Below are positions 1 through 11,421 of a stretch of DNA of 64,000 bases, piece by piece. The notes under the pieces were generated by a model, which did no database searches, was not told the origin of the DNA, and worked only from the letters and a program-made list of their open reading frames with translations. The DNA comes from Nematostella vectensis (Eukaryota; Cnidaria; Anthozoa; Actiniaria; Edwardsiidae): NCBI RefSeq assembly GCF_932526225.1, contig NC_064040.1, positions 1 through 64,000 of the forward strand, in the 5' to 3' direction. Each line of letters opens with the position of its first letter. Positions within the stretch are counted from its first letter, which is position 1. Position numbers and translations under genes: made by a program.

Positions 1-1474
1 CTAACCCTAACCCTAACCCTAACCCTAACCCTAACCCTAACCCTAACCCTAACCCTAACCCTAACCCTAACCCTAACCCTAACCCTAACCCTAACCCTAA
101 CCCTAACCCTAACCCTAACCCTAACCCTAACCCTAACCCTAACCCTAACCCTAACCCTAACCCTAACCCTAACCCTAACCCTAACCCTAACCCTAACCCT
201 AACCCTAACCCTAACCCTAACCCTAACCCTAACCCTAACCCTAACCCTAACCCTAACCCTAACCCTAACCCTAACCCTAACCCTAACCCTAACCCTAACC
301 CTAACCCTAACCCTAACCCTAACCCTAACCCTAACCCTAACCCTAACCCTAACCCTAACCCTAACCCTAACCCTAACCCTAACCCTAACCCTAACCCTAA
401 CCCTAACCCTAACCCTAACCCTAACCCTAACCCTAACCCTAACCCTAACCCTAACCCTAACCCTAACCCTAACCCTAACCCTAACCCTAACCCTAACCCT
501 AACCCTAACCCTAACCCTAACCCTAACCCTAACCCTAACCCTAACCCTAACCCTAACCCTAACCCTAACCCTAACCCTAACCCTAACCCTAACCCTAACC
601 CTAACCCTAACCCTAACCCTAACCCTAACCCTAACCCTAACCCTAACCCTAACCCTAACCCTAACCCTAACCCTAACCCTAACCCTAACCCTAACCCTAA
701 CCCTAACCCTAACCCTAACCCTAACCCTAACCCTAACCCTAACCCTAACCCTAACCCTAACCCTAACCCTAACCCTAACCCTAACCCTAACCCTAACCCT
801 AACCCTAACCCTAACCCTAACCCTAACCCTAACCCTAACCCTAACCCTAACCCTAACCCTAACCCTAACCCTAACCCTAACCCTAACCCTAACCCTAACC
901 CTAACCCTAACCCTAACCCTAACCCTAACCCTAACCCTAACCCTAACCCTAACCCTAACCCTAACCCTAACCCTAACCCTAACCCTAACCCTAACCCTAA
1001 CCCTAACCCTAACCCTAACCCTAACCCTAACCCTAACCCTAACCCTAACCCTAACCCTAACCCTAACCCTAACCCTAACCCTAACCCTAACCCTAACCCT
1101 AACCCTAACCCTAACCCTAACCCTAACCCTAACCCTAACCCTAACCCTAACCCTAACCCTAACCCTAACCCTAACCCTAACCCTAACCCTAACCCTAACC
1201 CTAACCCTAACCCTAACCCTAACCCTAACCCTAACCCTAACCCTAACCCTAACCCTAACCCTAACCCTAACCCTAACCCTAACCCTAACCCTAACCCTAA
1301 CCCTAACCCTAACCCTAACCCTAACCCTAACCCTAACCCTAACCCTAACCCTAACCCTAACCCTAACCCTAACCCTAACCCTAACCCTAACCCTAACCCT
1401 AACCCTAACCCTAACCCTAACCCTAACCCTAACCCTAACCCTAACCCTAACCCTAACCCTAACCCTAACCCTAA
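1..1474. repeat. Terminal telomere, (CCCTAA)n
   Basis: About 245 perfect head-to-tail CCCTAA repeats start at the first base, so this is the left end of a chromosome with the G-rich strand on the minus strand. I see no variant repeats at the inner edge. The tract ends abruptly at 1474 and is followed by TTCTTATAAGG, the same sequence that follows each interstitial telomeric tract inside the window. The terminal telomere therefore begins at the same internal position as the unit junctions. Confidence 0.99.
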
Positions 1475-1748
1475 TTCTTATAAGGTTGCAAATTATCTTT
1501 CTAAAGTAATCCAGCGAAATAGTCATCTTTGAAAAGTTATCTCAACCAATTGTCTCACCCCAACAAGACATTTTGTACATCATCACTCATCCCAGGAAAG
1601 GTTATACTCTCATTACAATCCTAGGAAGGGTTAGTTTTGGTGGTGAATTAATATTTTGAACATCTTAACAATCCTACATAGGGTGACTATGAAAGCAATT
1701 AAAACAACTACTATCCCTTTGTGGGGTCATTTTATAACCCTCTAATTT

Positions 1749-1774
1749 GGGGGGAGGGGGGGGAGGGGGGGGGG
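1749..1774 (+). other. G-run in YR intron 7 (unit 1), possible G-quadruplex
   Basis: Runs of six, eight and ten G separated by single A lie about 275 bp inside the telomere, in intron 7 shortly before exon 8. Similar tracts with different lengths lie near 12648, 23280 and 29240 in the other units. On the coding strand these would put a G4-prone sequence into the pre-mRNA. Confidence 0.5.
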
Positions 1775-1847
1775 TTACATGGAAAAAACAATGCATTTGA
1801 ATTGATATTGAATTGATGAGTGATTCTTTACTTCTTTTTGTTTTTAG

Positions 1848-2663
1848 ACAGATAAAGGAAAACCCTTTAGTGGTCCAGCATTCTCAACCCACATGAAGTC
1901 TGTCTTTTACCACCTAACAGGAGTGAGTGTCAACTTGCACCTTCTGAGAAGCTCCTTCGTGACTTATTGTCGTGGGGACAGGTGAGAATTCCATGCTAAG
2001 TAGATGAAATTGCAGACTATTATCACTCACTCCCCCACAAGACTCTGGACGGCACCATGCTGTGTTTATCAGCCATTTTCTTCACGAATAAAACGATTCT
2101 GTAATGATAACTTAGAACTATTAGTAATTACACACCGCAAGCAAAATTCACAACCAGGACTTTCTTTCTTTTGTTTTATCAGCCAGTGCACCGACGCAAT
2201 GAAAGACAGTTTGGCGTCGGCCTTGAGACACACAAGGAAGCAAGCTCAACTCACCTATGACCGTAGAAATTCCAGCGAAAAGAAGAGTTTGGCTGTCAGC
2301 CTTGCTTCAGAATTAGCAGAAAATACAATCGAGTCACTATCGGCTCAGCCGTCCGACAGAAATGCAGGGCTTGATAAAGGTAGCTGGGTTGCTCTCACAG
2401 TAGAAGGCAGCACTCTGGCAAATCCGAACATTCTGCTAGCTAGAATTCAGAACCTCATGCCCGGTAGAAAGGCTTCGCTACTGTGGTTCAAGGCCACTGC
2501 GGAAAAAGGCCTGTACGCTTTTCACTACGATGAAGCCAGCTGGATAGAAAGCTTAGATGCCTTAGTTCCCGTCCAAGTGAAAGAGATTAAAAACTCTCCC
2601 GGCCTCTACAAATTGACCACATCATTGAAAAAAATACACAGGGCGGTCTTAGGGAACAACTGA
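1848..2663 (+). pseudogene. Orphan 3' end of tyrosine recombinase (exons 8-9) at the telomere
   Basis: Exon 8 (1848-1981, 134 nt, after TTTTTAG) and exon 9 (2183-2663, 481 nt) match the other copies in length and phase. They carry the H..R box, the H and nucleophilic Y, and the whole C-terminal domain with the intact stop. A Tyr codon near the end of exon 8 is Arg here (CRGD instead of CYGD). No upstream exons exist because the terminal telomere replaces them inside intron 7, so this copy cannot make a recombinase by itself. AATAAA at 3390-3395 is a candidate poly(A) signal. Confidence 0.85.
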
Positions 2664-2749
2664 TAACATACTGTGAAGGACTGTGGATAGTGATTTGATG
2701 AGGATGCATTCTGTTTGGTTACCTGGAAGGAAAAGTGATAATCCTTACC

Positions 2750-2810
<61 letters not shown>

Positions 2811-2913
2811 CATTATCATTATCATTATCATTATCATTATCATTATCATTATCATTATCATTATCATTATCATTATCATTATCATTATCATTATCATTAT
2901 CATTATCATTATC

Positions 2914-2946
<33 letters not shown>

Positions 2947-3281
2947 GTAGTGATAGGCCATTCTTTGAATCTAGAGACTATCCATTACAATGGTGGAGCA
3001 AAAAAAATACAGTGTGGTTCAAGGCCACTGCGGAAAAAGGCCTGTACGCTTTTCACTACGATGAAGCCAGCTGGATAGAAAGCTTAGATGCCTTAGTTCC
3101 CGTCCAAGTGAAAAGAGATTAAAAACTCTCCCGGCCTCTACAAATTGACCACATCATTGAAAAAAATACACAGGGCGGTCTTAGGGAACAACTGATAACA
3201 TACTGTGAAGGACTGTGGATAGTGATTTGATGAGGATGCATTCTGTTTGGTTACCTGGAAGGAAAAGTGATAATCCTTACC

Positions 3282-3366
<85 letters not shown>

Positions 3367-3487
3367 ATGTACAAATAATCTCTCAGAAGAATAAACATGT
3401 TTGTCAAGAAGCTCGAATATCAGAGTATTGATAGGCCATTCTTTGAATCTAGAGACTATCCATTACAAAGGTGGAGCAAAAATACAG
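2482..3487 (+). repeat. Tandem duplication of the YR gene end with ATT/ATC microsatellites (unit 1)
   Basis: The last 180 nt of exon 9 plus its 3' flank are repeated with a period of 531 bp; TGTGGTTCAAGG occurs at 2482 and 3013. Each copy ends in a microsatellite: mixed ATT/ATC at 2748-2946, pure ATT at 3282-3365. The second copy has an extra A (GTGAAAAGAG near 3110) that breaks the frame of the C-terminal domain. AATAAA at 3390 follows. Confidence 0.85.
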
Positions 3488-3541
3488 TGATTGTATCATC
3501 TGAAAAAAACAATAGGGCCCCACCCAAACCTCCATAAATTG

Positions 3542-3555
3542 GTTGCCATGGCAAC
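3542..3555. promoter_or_regulatory. RFX-type X-box palindrome (unit 1)
   Basis: GTTGCCATGGCAAC is a perfect 14-bp palindrome matching the inverted-repeat consensus of RFX factors. It is conserved in all four units and lies just upstream of the 204-bp CRE/E-box array. Confidence 0.6.
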
Positions 3556-3693
3556 ATACTCGAAAATAATCTGCGGACCCATGTCAATGTTGTAGCTGCC
3601 AAGTCTGGTGATGATAGCTATTTCTGTTTGGGAGATATAAGCAAAAACGGATTTACCCGTGTATAAGCCAGACTTATACCTACCCCCCGACCA

Positions 3694-6600
3694 GTCTCGA
3701 TCTAACCTTCTCCCTTCACGCTAGGATCTCTGATTATTGCTTCATTGAGGTGATGACGTCACCACCACAGGTAACCCCCCTCCCCCACAGTGAGAACAAT
3801 AAGACCGTAAGGCATCTCGGAAGACACCTTACAGGCCACGCTAAAAACGACGCGTTGTCAAGGTGAAATCAAAGTCGGCTTCACGTGTGCACTACCGCAA
3901 AATCGTCTCGATCTAACCTTCACGCTAGGATCTCTGATTATTGCTTCATTGAATTGATGACGTCACCACCCCAGGTAACCCCCCTCCCCCACAGTAAGAA
4001 CAATAAGACCGTAAGGCATCTCGGGAGACACCTCACGGGCCACGCTGAAAACAACGCGTTGTCAAGGTGAAATCAAAGTCGGCTTCACGTGTGCACTACC
4101 TCAAGATCGTCACGATCTAACCTTCACGCTAAGATCTCTGATTATTGCTTTATTTAAGTGATGACGTCACCACCACAGGCAACCCCACCCCCCACAGTAA
4201 GAACAATAAGTCCGTAAGGCATCTCGGGAGACACCTCACAGGCCACGCTAAAAACAACGCGTTGTCAAGGTGAAATCAAAGTCGGCTTCACGTGTGCACT
4301 ACCTCAAGATCGTCTCGATCTAACCTTCACGCTAGGGTCTCTGATTATTGCTTCATTGAAGTGATGACGCCACCACCACAGGCAACCCCCCCCACAGTAA
4401 GAACAATAAGTCCGTAAGGCATCTCGGGAGACACCTCACAGGCCACGCTAAAAACAACGCGTTGTCAAGGTGAAATCAAAGTCGGCTTCACGTGTGCACT
4501 ACCTCAAGATCGTCTCGATCTAACCTTCACGCTAGGGTCTCTGATTATTGCTTCATTGAAGTGATGACGCCACCACCACAGGCAACCCCCCCCCACAGTG
4601 AGAACAATAAGACCGTAAGGCATCTCGGGAGACACTTCACAGGCAACGCTAAAAACGACGCGTTGTCAAGGTGAAATCAAAGTCGGCTTCACGTGTGCAC
4701 TACCTCAAGATCGTCTCGATCTAACCTTCACGCTAGGGTCTCTGATTATTGCTTCATTGAAGTGATGACGCCACCACCACAGGCAACCCCCCCCCACAGT
4801 GAGAACAATAAGACCGTAAGGCATCTCGGGAGACACTTCACAGGCAACGCTAAAAACGACGCGTTGTCAAGGTGAAATCAAAGTCGGCTTCACGTGTGCA
4901 CTACCGCAAAATCGTCTCGATCTAACCTTCACGCTAGGATCTCTGATTATTGCTTCATTGAATTGATGACGTCACCACCCCAGGTAACCCCCCTCCCCCA
5001 CAGTGAGAACAATAAGACCGTAAGGCATCTCGGAAGACACCTTACAGGCCACGCTAAAAACGACGCGATGTCAAGGTGAAATCAAAGTCGGCTTCACGTG
5101 TGCACTACCGCAAAATCGTCTCGATCTAACCTTCACGCTAGGATCTCTGATTATTGCTTCATTGAGGTGATGACGTCACCACCACAGGCAACCCCCCTCC
5201 CCCACAGTGAGAACAATAAGACCGTAAGGCATCTCGGAAGACACCTTACAGGCCACGCTAAAAACGACGCGTTGTCAAGGTGAAATCAAAGTCGTCTTCA
5301 CGTGTGCACTACAGCAAAATCGTCTCGATCTAACCTTCACGCTAGGATCTTTGATTATTGCTCCATTGAAGTGATGACGTCACCACCACAGGCAACCCCC
5401 CCCATAGTGAGAACAATAAGACCGTAAGGCATCTCGGAAGACACCTTACAGGCCACGCTAAAAGCGATGCGTTGTCAAGGTGAAATCAAAGTCGGCTTCA
5501 CGTGTGCACTACCGCAAAATCGTCTCGATCTAACCTTCACGCTAGGATCTCTGATTATTGCTTCATTGAGGTGATGACGTCACCACCACAGGCAACCCAC
5601 CTCCCCCACAGTGAAAACAATAAGACCGTAAGGCATCTCGGAAGACACCTTACAGGCCACGCTAAAAACGACGCGTTGTCAAGGTGAAATCAAAGTCGGC
5701 TTCACGTGTGCACTACCGCAAAATCGTCTCGATCTAACCTTCACGCTAGGATCTCTGATTATTGCTTCATTGAGGTGATGACGTCACCACCACAGGCAAC
5801 CTCCCCCCCCCCACAGTGAGAACAATAAGACCGTAAGGCATCTCGGAAGACACCTTACAGGCCACGCTAAAAACGACGCGTTGTCAAGGTGAAATCAAAG
5901 TCGGCTTCACGTGTGCACTACCGCAAAATCGTCTCGATCTAACCTTCACGCTAGGATCTCTGATTATTGCTTCATTGAATTGATGACGTCACCACCCCAG
6001 GTAACCCCCCTCCCCCACAGTGAGAACAATAAGACCGTAAGGCATCTCGGAAGACACCTTACAGGCCACGCTAAAAACGACGCGTTGTCAAGGTGAAATC
6101 AAAGTCGGCTTCACGTGTGCACTACCGCAAAATCGTCTCGATCTAACCTTCACGCTAGGATCTCTGATTATTGCTTTATTGAGGTGATGACGTCACCACC
6201 ACAGGCAACCCCTCTCCCCCACAGTGAGAACAATAAGACCGTAAGGCATCTCGGAAGACACCTTACAGGCCACGCTAAAAACGACGCGTTGTCAAGGTGA
6301 AATCAAAGTCGGCTTCACGTGTGCACTACCGCAAAATCGTCTCGATCTAACCTTCACGCTAGGATCTCTGATTATTGCTTCATTGAAGTGATGACGTCAC
6401 CACCACAGGCAACCCCCCTCCCCCACAGTGAGAACAATAAGACCGTAAGGCATCTCGGAAGACACCTTACAGGCCACGCTAAAAGCGACGCGTTGTCAAG
6501 GTGAAATCAAAGTCGGCTTCACGTGTGCACTACCGCAAAATCGTCTCGATCTAACCTTCACGCTAGGATCTCTGATTATTGCTTCATTGAGGTGATGACG

Positions 6601-7023
6601 TCACCACCACAGGCAACCCCCCTCCCCCACAGTGAGAACAATAAGACCGTAAGGCATCTCGGAAGACACCTTACAGGCCACGCTCAAAACGACGCGTTGT
6701 CAAGGTGAAATCAAAGTCGGCTTCACGTGTGCACTACCGCAAAATCGTCTCGATCTAACCTTCACGCTAGGATCTCTGATTATTGCTTCATTGAGGTGAT
6801 GACGTCACCACCACAGGCAACCCCCCTCCCCCACAGTGAGAACAATAAGACCGTAGGGCATCTCGGAAGACACCTTACAGGCCACGCTCAAAACGATGCG
6901 TTGTCAAGGTGAAATCAAAGTCGGCTTCACGTGTGCACTACCGCAAAATCGTCTCGATCTAACCTTCACTCTAGGATCTCTGATTATTGCTTCATTGAAG
7001 TGATGACGTCACCACCACAGGCA
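3694..7023. repeat. About 204-bp tandem array with CRE and E-box motifs (unit 1)
   Basis: About 16 copies with a period of 201-204 bp. Most carry TGACGTCA (a full CRE palindrome, e.g. 3754-3761) and CACGTG (an E-box, e.g. 3882-3887). The CRE is degraded to TGACGCCA in some copies. The last copy is truncated at GGCATACCGAACAGC. Every copy has an open 60-61 codon frame closed by the same TGA, so it is not a repeated protein. Position between X-box and YR start suggests a promoter or enhancer array. Confidence 0.85.
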
Positions 7024-7366
7024 TACCGAACAGCTCCCACAGTAAGAACAATTTTGTTTCAGGTCATCGTTCTAAATATAAATTACCATCTCCTTGGCTA
7101 TCTCTATGCCGCGTTCGCCTAGTGTTTTAAACCATACATCGCGGTCAACAGCACCAAACCCTTACCCAATACAGTGTGATTGCCCAATGACGAGAATACA
7201 ACAGGGCACCCAACACGACGCAACAACCATATCTGATCTGCCCATGAATATGCATTATCTATTGTCAAGGACGCGCGCGTCATCGTCAAGTCACACTTGT
7301 TCGCGAGCCGTCTTAGTGCACACGATGGCAGGGCCAAATGAATTACCTGTACGTAGTTCTCGAAGG

Positions 7367-9685
7367 TTACTCGTAGTATTGCCTTCTACGTCGTAGTGAG
7401 CGATGAATTTGCTGACGATATCTCTGTAATCTGCACACAGAAGGGTTAATAAACCTACCTTCAATGGAGAATCCCCCGCGCTTTTGTGATATGCTTTCCT
7501 GGAACTTTTCCATTAGAACTTCATTAGTGTAATAGTTCACCGTTGGAAAAGCATAACCGCTTTCTAGCGCTCTCTCGGCCATCTCAAAGCGACGAAGCGT
7601 TGCTGTCGAGTCGCCCAGTCTTGCGTCGTAGACTCCGCGTACATCTACAAGAAATCTATCAAAAATATCTACTCCAAATACATCTAACAAGACACATGCA
7701 TGCTCAAATGGCGTACCTTGTCGTAAATGCTCCAATTGAGACTCTAGAAAATCCCTACCTTTTGACCAAAAGATCTGTGGTACTGTGTCTTGAGGTTTTG
7801 GCGCTTCCTGCGTGTCGTATCCCACAATGCGAGATCTCACCTGCTTACCCGTGATGTCTGGAGAGCCTTTGAGACCAAAGAATGGCTTGAACGGCTCCCA
7901 AAGAATATCAGCTGTCTCGTCATCTGTCAGGTCTCTCTCGTTGTCAAGAAATCCATGGATTGCTCTGACATCAGAGAGAGGAAGGCCGTCCCCATCCCCG
8001 ACTCTCTGTGGAAACTGAATACTGATACGAAGATAATATGCATACTGACCTTTCTGGGCCTCCAGGATGTTATCGGGAAAAGGTCTGTTTTCTACCGATA
8101 ACTTATCTAGCACTTGTGAAATGAATGGGAGAAATCTGATAGCTTCTACCCACCTGAGCTGGACTCGTGACAGCACGGGATAACGATGGACTGCCCAGCT
8201 AACACGCAATATTTCCTTAGCGTATGCAACGCTCAAGTCTGGAATCGGCTTACCTGGACCAAACAAATCGTTGGCTATACAATACGTGTGACGACCGTGT
8301 GTGTTACTTATGATTTCAATCTGTTTGGCAATCTCTAAATGTTGCCTAAGTCCAAACCTGCCATCGTGCTTCTTGATGTTGCCGATCATGCTGGACATAT
8401 TACTTATCATCATGCGCTCGTCTTCAGAATAAGCGCTCAACCTAAGAGATGGCCTCCACGACAAATGCTCAACAAAGCCTGTAAATTGTAAACTTGAAAC
8501 AAAATTTATTAGATCGTCAATTGAATCACCTCCAGCCTTATCAACTACCGGTCCAGGAACTACAATACTCCTGCTATGATGGTCTTGATTAGCATCTACG
8601 CTTGTCCTTGGGCGTTTACGCGTAGGTGCTTCACCATGGTCAGAAGGGCCTGATCCCACGTCTGATTCGTCATCTGAGTCATCCATTGCTATATGTAGAA
8701 TCAACATATAAAGCGTCAGTTCAGACGTTCTTAGCGCGCCAGTGCTGGTGTTTATAGAACAGTGCTCGATACACAGGTGTAGGGCGGGTAATATGTGATT
8801 TTCCCCTGATGAGTCTTACCCACATATCCAACAATTATGTATAAACATGAAGCATTAATATGAGCTATGAATACCTAGAATACCTTCTGTGTCTTCAGTT
8901 GCACTTGCAGTACTCGTAGCAGTTGCCTGAATTAATATAGTGATTATAATTAATAATAATAATGATGATGATTATGTTGATGATGATGATAATAAATTAC
9001 AATAAATTATTACCTGACCCATCATAGATGATTGGAAATCTTGAACAGTATTCCGTTCCGGAGTTTCTAAATGTTTCTTCAGAGTGGGCAGCAAATATCT
9101 TGCTTCCAAATTTCGTAGCAATGTAGTATTAATACGTAAAAGGGTGTCCTGCTCAAAATCTAAGAGAGACATTAGTATTGAATTGCCGCCATACATCGCG
9201 ACAATTGTGAACTGGTACTCTAAGTAAAGTTTTAAAGCACTTGTATTTCTAAATGATCCCGCCACTTGCAGCCAAAATGAAATGTTTGCCCGGTTACCTG
9301 AAAAATTACTATAAATATATTCTATTCCAACACAAAGGCAACAATGTCCAATCAACTTACCTCGAGAATCTTTCCTTCTGACCACGTATGACAGAACCCA
9401 GTACTGATGTCTTGCAGCAGCAAACACTGGGACCTGAGAATGTGGCAAAGGAGACACCAAATCTGCGTCAATATTCTGACGCTTAAAGATAGCAATACCT
9501 ACCAAAAGTTCCGTGCTTTTATCTTTGCACAAAACAATTAATCTGCCCTCGTTGGGGTTTGAATACAATTCGTCGACAACTTTTCGGTATGCTGGGACAC
9601 TGATTCTGAGGCCTGTAGCCTCTCTTGCATCCAAAAGATTGTAGAGATCTTCTCTTGGTTCACCAGGGACACTGTTGTGAATCAC
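7367..9685 (-). CDS. Unrecognised multi-exon minus-strand gene (unit 1)
   Basis: Four minus-strand exons join in phase: 9685-9361, 9297-9014 (after a 63-nt intron, GTAAGT...TTTTCAG), 8926-8884 and 8688-7367. They encode 657 residues from the first exon to the stop. The first exon starts just after TTTTTCATAG with no ATG near it, so upstream exons are probably missing from this model. Middle exons give a low-complexity acidic linker (TEDTEAMDDSDDESD) followed by a basic KRPRT stretch that resembles a nuclear localisation signal. The rest looks like a mixed alpha-beta globular protein. I do not recognise the family or any catalytic motif. An alternative 3' end, removing 28 nt at 7458-7431, would add 46 residues and stop at 7291. 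It lies opposite to the YR gene and occurs only in long-class units, where it replaces YR exons 1-5. Confidence 0.6.
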
Positions 9686-9861
9686 CTATGAAAAAGCGCA
9701 CATTTGTATGGTCAATACTTTCAGTTGCTAAGACAATCTGCCCATACCGCGAGGGCCAAATATCGTATTTTATTTAAATTAATGTCGTGAGATTCTCTTT
9801 ACGTACGGCACGTTCTCCCAGGCTCATATATAATCAGCATATTCAAGGAGTATATATAGTA

Positions 9862-10054
9862 TTTTAGTATAAATCTACTCGCATACTATCACAAATCCTG
9901 CCATTTGATTGGCTCCCATACTCACTATCTATTGAGCGAAGCGATAGATAGCGAGTAGCGAAAAAAACGGCGTTTTTCACAAAAACAACATGAATTGTTA
10001 TTAAAATCATCGTCAGCTATTTGAAGGTAGTATGTGAGTGGATTTATACTAAAA
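9862..10054. mobile_element. Inverted-repeat element in long unit 1 (MITE-like)
   Basis: A roughly 29-bp arm beginning TTTTAGTATAAATCTACTCG (9862-9890) recurs inverted with few mismatches at 10026-10054. An inner imperfect hairpin around CTATCTATTGAGC / GCGATAGATAG lies at 9920-9955. There is no coding sequence. The structure suggests a non-autonomous hairpin element, but I cannot define a target-site duplication. The unit 2 copy is at 20497-20689. Confidence 0.5.
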
Positions 10055-10075
10055 CAATTAGACTACTCGTTTTCG

Positions 10076-10140
10076 TTTTCTATGAGTCAAATAGGGGCGA
10101 GGCTACGCGCCTCGTTCACTTTCTATTGACTCATAGAAAA
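10076..10140. repeat. 65-bp hairpin with AP-1-like arms (unit 1)
   Basis: TTTTCTATGAGTCAA (10076-10090) is perfectly inverted as TTGACTCATAGAAAA (10126-10140), and the loop has a further GCGAGG/CCTCG pairing. Each arm contains TGAGTCA, an AP-1-type site. The unit 2 copy is at 20711-20775. Confidence 0.6.
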
Positions 10141-11265
10141 CTCATATATAGGGGTCCGGGGGTATACTCCACCGTGAAATGTTTGTCATTATTGTTAAAA
10201 GCTAAATAGCATTATTAAAGCCCCGTTATGCCACCAGAAATCTTGTTTGTATATCTTTTCATACTACCAATCTGAAAAGTTAGTGGGGGGACATGAATGC
10301 AAATTCGAAAAATTAAAACTTCAAACGGCATGAAAGTTCAGGCAAGAAGCGTATCATATTCATATCTTTATTAGGGGGTCTGGGGCTCTCCCCAGAAAAT
10401 TTTGAAATTCAAGACTTTTAGGAGGCTCCGAAATAGAATAAAAAGGAATTACCTTTCCAGATATTTGGGCTTCCTTTGGAAAATGTTAGCTGGGCGGGAA
10501 AGTGTTGTTTGTTTGCTGCCATTACCGAGAGGGAATATTTCAGGTCCTAAATTTCGGAATTTCAATCCAATTAGGAGATCTATAAAATAGCTATCTAAAA
10601 TAGCTATCTTCAAAGGTTCTTTTATACAAGAATTTTTCTTGATAAAGTGCTGATCTCCATCAAAAACACAGGCCGTATGAAGGATCTACTCGAGGTAAGA
10701 AATGATTCCTTCAAGTCGCTTCATAATCGCTTGATTATATGAGAAGAGTGATATAGGTGATAATAATATAAGTAATTGTGTTCTGCATATTCTATATTCC
10801 TGTTATCTACCGAGATTACGGCATTGTGAAGTTGTTTGAAGACATCAAAATGTCGCCTTTGCGACCTGATCACGCTGAATAAAATGCTTCAATTAAACTT
10901 TCTGTTTTCCAAAAACGTTGTTCATTCTATAGGTAGATTACTTACCGACAACTTGAAAGGTGAGAAATCTGAATCATTTATAAGTGATAACATCGCTCAA
11001 TATTGTAGAAATGATAATTCTCGGTATATGTTCTCGACAATAAGATTGATTTGAAGCTATCCTAAGTATGGCATTTATTTTCTTATTTTGGAAACTGTTA
11101 TGACAACAGCGATTATTGTCCAATAAGGTTAGGCTGTCACCTTTTCTCGAGCTGATTATAAAATATCCATACATTTACTGTATTCTCCCGCATTAAACTC
11201 TTTTTTTAAAAGGAATCTTTTTTATGAGAACGTCCAGCCTGAGATATCATCAAATTTTCCGCACC

Positions 11266-11421
11266 TTAGGAATATAATAATCTCTTCTGTAGCACACGTG
11301 GCCAATTAGCATAATCTCCGTGGATAAATCCACGGAGATTCTTATCATGAAAAGTGATTGGCTGATTGGTACACGCGCTCTTATTGGTGGGATTTGACAC
11401 TTTAACTAACTCGACCGCCAT
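11266..11421 (-). CDS. Small ORF downstream of an ATGGCGG start (unit 1), possible first exon
   Basis: A 51-codon minus-strand frame starts at an ATG in the context CAAGATGGCGG, which also matches a YY1-type initiator, and stops at 11266. It lies about 1.6 kb upstream of the minus-strand gene and could be its first exon or a leader, but no clean donor joins it to the next exon. CCAAT-type boxes (ATTGG on the plus strand near 11350-11390) lie inside the frame. It contains the 12-bp palindrome at 11313-11340. An equal copy is at 21901-22056. Coding status is unproven. Confidence 0.25.
   Translation of the reverse strand: MAVELVKVSNPTNKSACTNQPITFHDKNLRGFIHGDYANWPRVLQKRLLYS
11313..11340. repeat. 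Perfect 12-bp stem hairpin (unit 1)
   Basis: AATCTCCGTGGA, a TAAA loop, then TCCACGGAGATT form a perfect stem. CCAAT-type boxes and a YY1-like GCCATCTTGG follow within 100 bp, so it may belong to a promoter. The unit 2 copy is at 21948-21975. Confidence 0.6.

Noticed and set aside
2683-3078. Open frames of poly-Ile, Leu-Ser or Asn-Asp over ATT/ATC tracts (also near 13579, 14037, 14517, 24211)
   Set aside because: They are translations of microsatellites downstream of the recombinase stop, with lengths set by repeat number.
3694-7023. CRISPR array
   Set aside because: The repeats are 204 bp with no unique spacers, and the context is a eukaryotic telomere.
3885-7122. Series of 60-63 codon frames in the 204-bp arrays
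   Set aside because: Each repeat closes with the same TGA and there is no ATG (GTG only). Frames persist because the repeats are similar. A repeated protein is not supported.
7119-7337. 72-codon minus-strand frame before the unit 1 ATG (also 17820)
   Set aside because: There is no splice logic linking it to the minus-strand gene and no recognisable features; it overlaps the probable recombinase leader.
7543-8101. Plus-strand frames of 68-103 codons (also 18244-18802)
   Set aside because: They lie opposite to the long minus-strand exon and are its shadows.
10021-11174. Small frames at 10021, 10402, 10836 and 10974 (and unit 2 equivalents)
   Set aside because: They are short, in AT-rich DNA, partly inside hairpins, with no splice or composition support.
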